From positions 248,001 to 312,000 of the forward strand of contig NZ_VIUE01000001.1 in assembly GCF_007828215.1 (NCBI RefSeq): 64,000 nucleotides of DNA, given 5' to 3'. Each line of letters opens with the position of its first letter. Position 1 is the first letter of the stretch. The notes beneath the pieces were generated by a model, which was not told where the DNA came from, searched no databases, and saw only the letters and a program-made list of their open reading frames with translations. The position numbers and the translations under genes were made by a program. Below are positions 35,104 through 42,819 of this stretch, piece after piece. This stretch comes from Pseudomonas sp. SJZ074. GTDB lineage: Bacteria; Pseudomonadota; Gammaproteobacteria; Pseudomonadales; Pseudomonadaceae.

Positions 35104-36416
35104 TGTGTCACTCGCTGCCAAAACCGGGACATCAATGCCGGGTCGCGCATTGCCTCCAAACGCTCCCAAGCGGGATAGGCCTGGCGAAAATCGCGGGCAC
35201 TCATGTGCGCGTCCTTGGCCGGGTACAACCGACCGCCAGCCTCATGGACAATAGTGTCCAGCCGCGGCAGCAAGGTGGTGTTCAGGGCGCCGTTTTGGGG
35301 AAAGTCCAGCGCCAGCGAGGTCCCGGGCATCGGAAAGGACAACAGTCCTGGGGAGGCGATATCACCACAACGCTTGAGTACCGCCAGGAAAGATCCCTGT
35401 CCGCTACGGGCAATGACGTCGAGCAATTGCACCAAGGCGTCCTCGGCAACCGCTTGTGGTACTACGCACTGGAACTGTTGGAATCCTTTGCGGCCGTAGA
35501 TCCGGTTCCAGTGCTCAATGCTATCCAGCGGGTAAAAAAACGGACGGTAAGCAATCGTCTGGTTTTTCCTGCTGGCCGGCTGCATGTGCCAGTAACAGCG
35601 GTTGAACAATCCCACCATGAATGGGTTGACCAAGGACGCTGCTGGCTGAGCGTGTAAAGTCATGGCACGGGTCGTCGGCACTTCCAACGGTCCGTGCTCA
35701 CAGTGGTCCCCTACGATCATGACACCGCGCCCCAACGCAGAGCCCTTGGCCTGGCAATCAATCCAGGCCACGCTGTATTCATGGGAAGCATCAAGCTCTG
35801 TCGCCAGTGCGAAAAAGTCACTTAGTCCACCAAATCGCACCCGGGTCGTATCGATCCGACTGGATTGGATTCTGCGCAGACGAATTCTGACCCAGCTGAT
35901 AATGCCCGTCAGACCTAGTCCGCCGAGAGTAGCCGCAAACCACTGGGGATTTTCCCTTGGCGAACACACCGTCAAAGGTTGCTCGGATCTGTGTAATCCG
36001 AAACTCAAGACCGAATGAGCAAACGTCCCACGGCAGTGGTGATTTTTACCATGGACATCGTTGGCCACCGCTCCGCCCAGTGTCACATGGCAGGTTCCAG
36101 GTGTGACTTGCAAAAACCACCCGCGAGGAACCGCCAGTTGCAACACTTCACCCAAAGTGACCCCTGCCTCGGCGCAGATCTCTCCCGTTTGCCAGTTGGC
36201 GTCGATGAACCGACTCAACGGGCGCATGTGCAATACATGGCCGTTACTGGCCAAGCAACTGTCGCCATAGCTGCGGCCATTACCGAACGGCAATGTCGAG
36301 CCATGCATTTTACTGACCCGCAACCACTGATCATCCAGATCATTTCGCCAGGCACAGGGATGAGCGATTTGCGGTTCTGCGGGATATTGCCCCCACGAAC
36401 TCAACGGTAAGCTCAT
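35100..36416 (-). CDS. FAD-linked oxidoreductase, DprE1-like (decaprenylphospho-ribose 2'-oxidase)
   Basis: This 438-residue flavoprotein of the vanillyl-alcohol oxidase/FAD_binding_4 class reads FGNGRSYGDSCL, then QVTPGTCHVTLGGAVANDVHGKNHH and LGGLGLTGIISWVRIRL, the motifs I associate with DprE1. GKNHH matches the HGKNHH stretch in DprE1, and the Cys of the mycobacterial drug site is not evident at that position. It oxidises the C2' hydroxyl of polyprenylphospho-ribose. The ATG at 36416 overlaps the stop of a 20-codon frame that itself overlaps the ubiA-like gene. It ends overlapping the DprE2-like start. Confidence 0.82.
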   Translation of the reverse strand: MSLPLSSWGQYPAEPQIAHPCAWRNDLDDQWLRVSKMHGSTLPFGNGRSYGDSCLASNGHVLHMRPLSRFIDANWQTGEICAEAGVTLGEVLQLAVPRGWFLQVTPGTCHVTLGGAVANDVHGKNHHCRGTFAHSVLSFGLHRSEQPLTVCSPRENPQWFAATLGGLGLTGIISWVRIRLRRIQSSRIDTTRVRFGGLSDFFALATELDASHEYSVAWIDCQAKGSALGRGVMIVGDHCEHGPLEVPTTRAMTLHAQPAASLVNPFMVGLFNRCYWHMQPASRKNQTIAYRPFFYPLDSIEHWNRIYGRKGFQQFQCVVPQAVAEDALVQLLDVIARSGQGSFLAVLKRCGDIASPGLLSFPMPGTSLALDFPQNGALNTTLLPRLDTIVHEAGGRLYPAKDAHMSARDFRQAYPAWERLEAMRDPALMSRFWQRVTQ

Positions 36417-36475
36417 AGCAGGCACGACTGCGCGGTATCAACGAGCAGGCCCCCGGCATCAAAACGATCGTTCAT
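36413..36475 (-). CDS. Possible 20-codon bridging ORF between ubiA-like and dprE1-like genes
   Basis: The frame starts with an ATG overlapping the UbiA stop (ATGA) and ends with a TGA overlapping the DprE1 ATG (ATGA), giving MNDRFDAGGLLVDTAQSCLL. No strong ribosome-binding site stands before the dprE1-like ATG, so terminating ribosomes could restart there. It may be a coupling device rather than a functional peptide. No homology is claimed. Confidence 0.35.
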   Translation of the reverse strand: MNDRFDAGGLLVDTAQSCLL

Positions 36476-37941
36476 GTCGCACTCCAGAAAATCAGGCAAA
36501 ACAACACCCCTACGACAAGGCTCAATCGGTCCTTTAGCGCAAACACCACCGGGTCCTCCTTCATTAATCCGCGATGAGTCAGCATCCAGAGCCGAGTGAT
36601 CCAGAACAGCAACAAGGGGCACGCAAGCCAGATGATTTGTGAACGCTCATACAGGGCAACGGTTGCGCTGTCGCGGATGTACAGTGCCAAAACCAATACC
36701 GCGAGATAGCCGGAAGCCGCGCCTAGCGATGAAAGCATCGCCATATCGCCTGGGTAATAATCCCGACCGCTAGCTTTACCGCTAACCCCGTTGCGCGAGA
36801 CCACCAGGAGTTCGGTATAGCGCTTGACCAAAGCGAGGCTCAGGAAAATAAACATGGAAAACGCAAGGATCCACGGCGTCAGTTCCAAATCGAAGGCCGC
36901 GCCACCAGCGATGATTCGCAAGGTGTAGAGCAACGCCAGAGTGATCACGTCCAGGGGCATGATGTGCTTCAACTTGAACGAATAGACCAGCGTCAAGGCG
37001 TAATAAAAAGCCAATACCGAAACGAACCGTGGAGGTAGCCACCACCAAGCGCCGCCAAGCGATATGATCAATAGCACTGGACAAATCGTCAGGCCCGACC
37101 TGATCGACAGGCATCCGCTTGCAAAGGGTCTGTTCCGTTTGGTTGGATGCCTTCGGTCGTCTTCCAGATCCAGCAGGTCATTGAGTATATAAACGCCGGA
37201 AGCGCATAATCCGAACAATATGAATGCCAGCAAGCCATGCCATAGCAACATTGGGTTGGTGATCTGATGCGCGGCCAGCAACGGCACGAAAATCAGCGCA
37301 TTCTTTGCCCATTGATGCAGGCGCAAGGCCTTCCGCCATTCGCTAAATCCCGTCGTGTCGGAGCGGATCAGTCGCACCACATTACCCAGCTTCAAGATGG
37401 CCAGTTCGACAGGTGCTGAAGGATTGACCACATAAGCAAGCCTGGCCGAGCGCCAGATCACAAGGTCGTCCAGTGCGTTACCGACGTAATCGAAGCCTCG
37501 TTGACCGAACAATTCAATCAATCGGTCACGCTTGCGCGGACCTGACAGATTGCATTCCAGGCGAGTCGCTAATATTTCATCGAACACCTGCAAGTGTTCG
37601 CCGATCCTTTGCGCCAACGAATGATAACTGGCGGTGGCCAACACGATCTTGCGGCCTAGCCTGCGCTGCTCGTCGATCAGGGTCAGCACATCCTGATCGT
37701 AGGGCAATAGGCTGACATCGACATCCGTCGATTGAGCCAGCTGTTTCTTCAGATAGGCCTTTCCGCGGAGCACCCAGGCCAAAACTTTCAGGCAGCGCCA
37801 AGTCTGGTTGCGGACAAACGCCATGGCGCATTCAAACATCAGATCAGATTTGAGCAGCGTGCCATCCAGGTCGACAACAAAGGGCAGCGAAACTGAACGG
37901 TCCTCCGTCATGGGCTGCAATACCTGGTCGCAGGCGTTCAT
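36472..37941 (-). CDS. HAD phosphatase-UbiA prenyltransferase fusion (polyprenyl-phosphate phosphoribosyltransferase-like)
   Basis: This 489-residue protein has an N-terminal HAD domain (about 20-195: VVDLDGTLLKSD, TASYHS, later GNALDDLVIW) joined to a UbiA membrane domain (about 205-489, eight or nine helices). The aspartate motif is NDLLDLEDDRRHPTKRNRP, with a second YSFKLKHIMPLDVITL loop. Rv3806c-type UbiA proteins join PRPP to decaprenyl phosphate, giving the 5-phosphoribosyl lipid. A fused HAD domain could remove the 5-phosphate, the step done by a separate enzyme in mycobacteria (inference). Its start overlaps the gtrA-like stop. Confidence 0.85.
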   Translation of the reverse strand: MNACDQVLQPMTEDRSVSLPFVVDLDGTLLKSDLMFECAMAFVRNQTWRCLKVLAWVLRGKAYLKKQLAQSTDVDVSLLPYDQDVLTLIDEQRRLGRKIVLATASYHSLAQRIGEHLQVFDEILATRLECNLSGPRKRDRLIELFGQRGFDYVGNALDDLVIWRSARLAYVVNPSAPVELAILKLGNVVRLIRSDTTGFSEWRKALRLHQWAKNALIFVPLLAAHQITNPMLLWHGLLAFILFGLCASGVYILNDLLDLEDDRRHPTKRNRPFASGCLSIRSGLTICPVLLIISLGGAWWWLPPRFVSVLAFYYALTLVYSFKLKHIMPLDVITLALLYTLRIIAGGAAFDLELTPWILAFSMFIFLSLALVKRYTELLVVSRNGVSGKASGRDYYPGDMAMLSSLGAASGYLAVLVLALYIRDSATVALYERSQIIWLACPLLLFWITRLWMLTHRGLMKEDPVVFALKDRLSLVVGVLFCLIFWSAT

Positions 37942-38306
37942 ACTGGATGACGGTCACGAAACACGACAAACCGGAAAAAACTGTAGCCGATTGCCAGGTT
38001 CAGCAACGAAAACGAAACCAACACCCCCCATCCAGGCAGGTTTCGGGTATCGCCGACAGCTCCAATGCCGTAGCTCAAGCCAGCTATTGAAGCATTGAGC
38101 GGCAAGTAACCACGCCGAGGCGCCCCAGGCTCAAAGATATAGAGCGCATTCACATAGAATGAAAATGCTGTGGCAACACAAAATGCCGTCAGGTTGCTGA
38201 CCGCCTGGCTCAGCCCGACAGCGCTACGCAACACGAAAAAGACCTGCCAATGGATCAGTCCATTGGCCAGACCGATAACCATCAATGCAGAGAATCCCTT
38301 CATCAT
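37938..38306 (-). CDS. GtrA-family membrane protein (lipid-linked sugar flippase)
   Basis: This 122-residue protein has four predicted helices and the family stretch FCVATAFSFYVNALYIFEPG, ending in a basic tail (FFRFVVFRDRHPV). GtrA proteins are proposed to flip undecaprenyl-linked sugars; Rv3789 beside dprE1/dprE2 in mycobacteria belongs to the same family. It is the first gene of the minus-strand operon. Two ATG codons in a row start the frame and either could be used. It overlaps the HAD-UbiA gene by 4 bases. Confidence 0.88.
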   Translation of the reverse strand: MMKGFSALMVIGLANGLIHWQVFFVLRSAVGLSQAVSNLTAFCVATAFSFYVNALYIFEPGAPRRGYLPLNASIAGLSYGIGAVGDTRNLPGWGVLVSFSLLNLAIGYSFFRFVVFRDRHPV

Positions 38307-38784
38307 GGAGCCTGCGTTTACCCGTTGTTAGCGGGTTTCAAAGCTAGGGCCACCATCCAGGATGGTCTACTGTCAGAACTTACAGGTCCGCAGCTGTTTC
38401 CGACAGGCGGTCAATTTCTACCGCTTGGCGTCGTTACAACACCGGAAGCACCGCGCCTTGTTGATCAGCCCTTGGCCGCAACTTGAAGATATAAAACAAC
38501 ACCGTCGACAACACCAGAAGCGCCAGCACCACCAGAATCGACTCGACCGTCATCGGTCCGTTGACGAACTGTTCTACCAGTTCCTTCGGAATCGAGGGCA
38601 GCTCTTTGATCTTATTGGCCGGTCTTTTTATTTGGCATGGCATGCCCCCCAAACGCATGTGATGCCCGAACACAAAATCACTGACAGTCCCGGCTTCGCC
38701 GCTCCTCTCCTGTTAACTCTGACAGTAGACGGCCGCGCCTCTGCAATTGAACATCCCTCAGACGTTCAATTCAGGGAACAGACT
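38307..38784. other. Divergent region between gtrA-like operon and opgD, with gene debris
   Basis: This 478-base gap is AT-richer than neighbouring genes. It must hold the promoters of both divergent units, and it contains the transposase/permease scar listed separately. Small direct repeats (ccgttgttagcggg) near 38322 could form a weak hairpin. No further gene is supported. Confidence 0.5.
38434..38673 (-). pseudogene. Chimeric remnant: IS256-type transposase N terminus joined to an amino-acid permease C terminus
   Basis: The 79-codon frame has KELPSIPKELVEQFVNGPMT in its middle, which resembles the N terminus of IS256-family transposases as I recall them. It then runs directly into ILVVLALLVLSTVLFYIFKL, followed by RPRADQQG, which matches the C terminus of the permease encoded at 42820 (LLTVLFYTFKLQPTGEAQG). 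Neither parent is complete. This looks like a scar of an insertion and deletion at the edge of the accessory block. Confidence 0.5.
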
Positions 38785-40434
38785 ATGTTGACCCGACGCG
38801 ATCTGGTGAGCTTCACCTCGCTCTGTGCAGCTGCTGCCTCGTTGCCCATGCCTATCCCCGCGTTTTCCAGCGACCTGAAGCCGGACACCTCGCTCCCCTT
38901 CAGTTTTGACACACTGATCCGGCTCGCCGAAGCGACGGCGCTCAAGCCCTATGTCAAGTCGACCGCCCTCCCCAAGTACCTGCTCTCGAATATCGACTAT
39001 GAGGCATTGGGCAAGATCCGATTCGACAGCGCACGTGCTCTTTTTGCCAACGGGCCTGGCCTGTATCCCGTCACCTTCTTTCATCTGGGCAAATTCTTTC
39101 GCACCCCGGTCAAAATGCATGTCGTCAGCGACGGCGTGGCTCATGAAATCCCTTACGACAAAACGCTGTTCGATCTGCCTGTCGACAGCCCGGCCCAGGC
39201 ACTCGCAGCCGATAGCGGCTTCGCCGGATTTCGTCTTCAGGAAAGCCGCCTGGGGAATCAAAAAGACCACGATTGGAAAAAAAACGACTGGGTCGCTTTT
39301 CTCGGCGCCTCGTATTTTCGGGCCATTGGCGAACAATACCAGTACGGAATTTCAGCGCGAGGTATAGCGCTTGATGTGGCCCTGGCGGACAAGGCCGAAG
39401 AGTTTCCGGATTTCACCCACTTCTGGATCGAGACACCGAGCGACGACCAGCACCCCGACATAACCCTGTATGCGTTGCTCGATGGGCCCAGCCTCTGCGG
39501 CGCTTATCGATTTGTGATCAGCCGCACCAAGGGTGTGCTGATGGACATCGATGCTGCGTTGTTTCTACGCCAGAACATTGACCGTTTCGGTATCGCCCCC
39601 CTGACGTCCATGTATTGGTTCAGCGAAACGGCCAAGCCTGGCGCTATCGACTGGCGACCCGAGGTTCACGACTCCGATGGACTGGCCCTATGGACGGGGA
39701 CGGGTGAACGGATCTGGCGGCCGCTCAACAATCCGACGCGCACCATGGCTTCGGCATTCTCAGACAGGAATCCACGAGGGTTCGGACTGCTTCAACGTGA
39801 TCGTTCTTTCAACAACTACCTGGACAATGTGAATTACCAGCGTCGACCCAGCCTATGGGTAGAGCCCTTGGGGGACTGGGGTGAAGGGAGCGTACAACTG
39901 GTGGAAATCCCGACCGACGACGAGATCAATGACAACATCGTGGCGATGTGGGTGCCCAAGGAACCCGCCGAAGCCGGTAATCAATACCGTCTGAAATATC
40001 GACTGCATTGGCTGGCCGATGAGCCTTACCCAGGCAATCTGGCGCGCTGCGTGGCGACGCGCCTGGGAAACGGAGGCCGTCCGGGCCTGCCGCGCCCCAA
40101 GGGCGTGCGCAAGTTTTTTGTGGAGTTCATCGGCCCACCACTGGAAAAGCTTGCCTCAGACACGAAACCGCAAGCCGTACTCTGGGCCTCCAGGGGTTCG
40201 TTTGCGAATGTGCACACTGAAATGATGTCCAGTGAAACACCGGGACACTGGAACGCTCAATTCGACCTGAGCGTTGAGGGAAATGAACCCGTCGAACTGC
40301 GCCTATACCTGCGTCTGGCAGAACAAACGCTGTCCGAATCCTGGCTGTATCAGTACCACCCCTCCAATTCATTGCCAGCGACGGTGATGCAAGAAACCCT
40401 CATTCAATCATCAGCCACCGCACCAAAGGCCTGA
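38785..40434 (+). CDS. opgD: Periplasmic glucan biosynthesis protein, OpgD/MdoD family
   Basis: This 549-residue protein has a twin-arginine leader (LTRRDLVSFTSLCAAAASLP). The MdoG fold follows: FSFDTLIRLAEATALKPYV, IRFDSARALFANGPGLYPVTFFHLG, DWVAFLGASYFRAIGEQYQYG, LTSMYWFSE, and a C-terminal Ig-like part. OpgD/OpgG proteins process osmoregulated periplasmic glucans; Tat export is the feature of OpgD. The start was set by the RR leader and a GGGA 7 bases before ATG 38785; the frame is open further upstream. The GH3 glucosidase gene starts 4 bases after its stop. Confidence 0.88.
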   Translation: MLTRRDLVSFTSLCAAAASLPMPIPAFSSDLKPDTSLPFSFDTLIRLAEATALKPYVKSTALPKYLLSNIDYEALGKIRFDSARALFANGPGLYPVTFFHLGKFFRTPVKMHVVSDGVAHEIPYDKTLFDLPVDSPAQALAADSGFAGFRLQESRLGNQKDHDWKKNDWVAFLGASYFRAIGEQYQYGISARGIALDVALADKAEEFPDFTHFWIETPSDDQHPDITLYALLDGPSLCGAYRFVISRTKGVLMDIDAALFLRQNIDRFGIAPLTSMYWFSETAKPGAIDWRPEVHDSDGLALWTGTGERIWRPLNNPTRTMASAFSDRNPRGFGLLQRDRSFNNYLDNVNYQRRPSLWVEPLGDWGEGSVQLVEIPTDDEINDNIVAMWVPKEPAEAGNQYRLKYRLHWLADEPYPGNLARCVATRLGNGGRPGLPRPKGVRKFFVEFIGPPLEKLASDTKPQAVLWASRGSFANVHTEMMSSETPGHWNAQFDLSVEGNEPVELRLYLRLAEQTLSESWLYQYHPSNSLPATVMQETLIQSSATAPKA

Positions 40435-40438
40435 TGCG

Positions 40439-42751
40439 ATGGATTTCATGCGCGTCACCACCGAAGCCATGCTCGGTACCTTGATTTTCATCACCTGGCT
40501 TCATTCAACGGCCCGAGCCGACGCCCCATCCAGGAAGCAGCAGGAAGAGGCTGCTTTTATCGAACAACTGATCGGGCAAATGACCCTTGAAGAAAAAATT
40601 GACCAATTGACCCAACTCAATATGCAACAAACCCCCACCGGCCCGGTAGAGGACAACAGGGATCGTCCCCCCATCGGTGTCGCTCATGCCGGTTCAGTAT
40701 TGGGTGCATACGGCGCAGAAACCACTCGCAAGCTGCAACACGAAGCCGTCCAGGGTTCGCGTCTACATATTCCTGTGCTGTTTTCCCTGGATGTCATCCA
40801 TGGGTTTCGCACCCTGTTTCCCGTGCCGCTGGCTGAAGCATCGGCTTGGGATCCAGACTTGTCGCAACGCACCGCAAGAGCGGCCGCCGTCGAAGCGACA
40901 GCGGCCGGCGTGCATTGGACCTATGCCCCCATGGTGGACATTGCGCGAGACCCACGTTGGGGGCGGATCGTCGAAGGTTCTGGCGAAGATCCATTCCTGG
41001 GCGCCGCGCTGGCGGCTTCACGTGTATGGGGTTTTCGCGGCGAAATCGCTCCCGACACCACGAAGATGCTCGCCACCGCAAAGCACTTCGTTGGTTACGG
41101 CGCCGCCGAAGGTGGGCGCGATTACAACACCTCGGACATATCCGAGCGCACGCTGGAGGAGGTTTATCTGCCGCCGTTTCGCGCAGCCGTACAAGCCGGG
41201 GTCGATGCGTTCATGCCTGGATTCAGTGAAGTAGACAGTACGCCCATGCATGCCAACCAACGATTGATCAAGAATAAATTGCGCGACGAGTGGGGGTTTC
41301 AGGGAATAGTGGTCAGTGATTTCGCCGCTATCAGGGAGTTGATCCAACACGGTGTCGCATCTACACCACGAGCGGCGGTCCTGCGCGCGTTCAATGCGAC
41401 CATCGATATCGAAATGGGCGGTTACGATTACGCCAGTGAATTACCGGTATTAGTACAGAGCGGCCAACTTCAAGAACGCCAGCTGGATGACGCAGTGCGA
41501 CGGGTGCTCCAGGCGAAACAGCGGCTTGGCCTGTTTGAAGATCCTTACCGTTACAGCGATCCGACACGGGAACGGAATCTACTCGGGACGCCAGAAACCC
41601 GCGCGCTGGCACGAGAAGCCGCACAGAAATCCATTGTGTTGTTGAAAAACGATAACGCGTTGCTGCCATTGCCCAAAAACCTGCGCAACCTTCTCATCGT
41701 TGGGGCGTTGGCAAACGACGCGCAATCGACATTAGGGTCCTGGTCGGCCGATGGTCGTGCCGAAGAGTCGATCACCGTTCTGGAGGGTATCAAGCGCGCC
41801 GTATCGCCCGGGACGCAGGTTACTTATCTGCCCCTGGCCGCTCCGGAAAGCACCGACGTGGCCGGTACCAACGGGCTTCAACACATGGCCAGCAACGCCG
41901 ACGTGATCGTTGCCGTGCTTGGCGAAACAGGAGACATGAGCGGTGAAGCCCGCAGCCGTGCCGCTCTTGACTTGCCTGGGGCACAGAACGCGCTCCTCAC
42001 GGAGCTGACCAAAACGAGTAAACCTGTGGTGGTCATTCTCATGAATGGCCGGCCGTTGACCATACCCACCGTGGACGAACAGGCCCCTGCGATCCTCGAA
42101 ACCTGGTTTCTAGGTTCGGAAATGGGCCATGCGGTTGCCGACGTGCTGTTTGGCGATATCAATCCCAGCGGCAAGCTTCCCACTACTTTCCCCCGGTCGG
42201 TGGGACAGATTCCGCTTTACCACGCCCATAAAAATACCGGACGGCCACCGAGCATCATCAGCCCCTATACATCCGGATACCTGGATATACAGTGGACTCC
42301 GCTCTATCCGTTCGGCCACGGCCTGAGCTACACCACGTTCACGTATGGAACCCCGATTCTCAGTAAACAGCGGTTGGCCTTCGATGAAACACTGAAGGTA
42401 CAGGTTAATGTTCGCAATAGCGGTCAAAGAACCGGAGACGAAACGGTCCAGCTATACCTGCGCCAGAATGTCGCGAGCGTGACACGTCCTGTCCGTACGT
42501 TGCGTGGTTTTACGAAAGTCCGGCTCGCGCCGGGAGAAGCAAAGACCGTGGAGTTCACACTTGATCAGAATGACTTCGCTTCACTCAGTGCCGACTATCT
42601 GCCGGTCGTCGAGTCCGGGACGTTCACGGTGTACGTCGGAGGGAGCTCCGCCACTGATAATCAGGCCAGCTTCGAAGTGACCTCGGGAACGCAACTTAAC
42701 GAACAACGCTCGGCCATTCCGAGGTCACTGCGGGAGATGTCACAGCGTTAG
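40439..42751 (+). CDS. Exported GH3 beta-glucosidase (BglX-like)
   Basis: This 770-residue enzyme has a signal-like N terminus and the GH3 layout: N-terminal barrel (LFSLDVIHGFRTLFPVPLAE, YAPMVDIARDPRWGR, ATAKHFVGYG), nucleophile Asp in GIVVSDFAAI, C-terminal sandwich (VVVILMNGRPLTI) and a fibronectin III-like domain at the end. BglX hydrolyses beta-glucosides in the periplasm. Tight linkage to opgD suggests action on periplasmic glucans or their fragments (inference). The base composition is lower in GC than the core genes at both ends of the window. Confidence 0.9.
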   Translation: MDFMRVTTEAMLGTLIFITWLHSTARADAPSRKQQEEAAFIEQLIGQMTLEEKIDQLTQLNMQQTPTGPVEDNRDRPPIGVAHAGSVLGAYGAETTRKLQHEAVQGSRLHIPVLFSLDVIHGFRTLFPVPLAEASAWDPDLSQRTARAAAVEATAAGVHWTYAPMVDIARDPRWGRIVEGSGEDPFLGAALAASRVWGFRGEIAPDTTKMLATAKHFVGYGAAEGGRDYNTSDISERTLEEVYLPPFRAAVQAGVDAFMPGFSEVDSTPMHANQRLIKNKLRDEWGFQGIVVSDFAAIRELIQHGVASTPRAAVLRAFNATIDIEMGGYDYASELPVLVQSGQLQERQLDDAVRRVLQAKQRLGLFEDPYRYSDPTRERNLLGTPETRALAREAAQKSIVLLKNDNALLPLPKNLRNLLIVGALANDAQSTLGSWSADGRAEESITVLEGIKRAVSPGTQVTYLPLAAPESTDVAGTNGLQHMASNADVIVAVLGETGDMSGEARSRAALDLPGAQNALLTELTKTSKPVVVILMNGRPLTIPTVDEQAPAILETWFLGSEMGHAVADVLFGDINPSGKLPTTFPRSVGQIPLYHAHKNTGRPPSIISPYTSGYLDIQWTPLYPFGHGLSYTTFTYGTPILSKQRLAFDETLKVQVNVRNSGQRTGDETVQLYLRQNVASVTRPVRTLRGFTKVRLAPGEAKTVEFTLDQNDFASLSADYLPVVESGTFTVYVGGSSATDNQASFEVTSGTQLNEQRSAIPRSLREMSQR

Positions 42752-42775
42752 CGCTCGATCATTCGGAATCGAGCG
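42752..42775 (+). terminator. Hairpin after the GH3 gene
   Basis: The arms cgctcgat and atcgagcg pair across an 8-base loop directly after the stop codon, between convergent genes. No clear T tract follows. Confidence 0.5.
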
Positions 42776-42819
42776 AGGCTACCGTCAAGCCTGACAATAG
42801 CCTCGCCGGACCCATCGCA

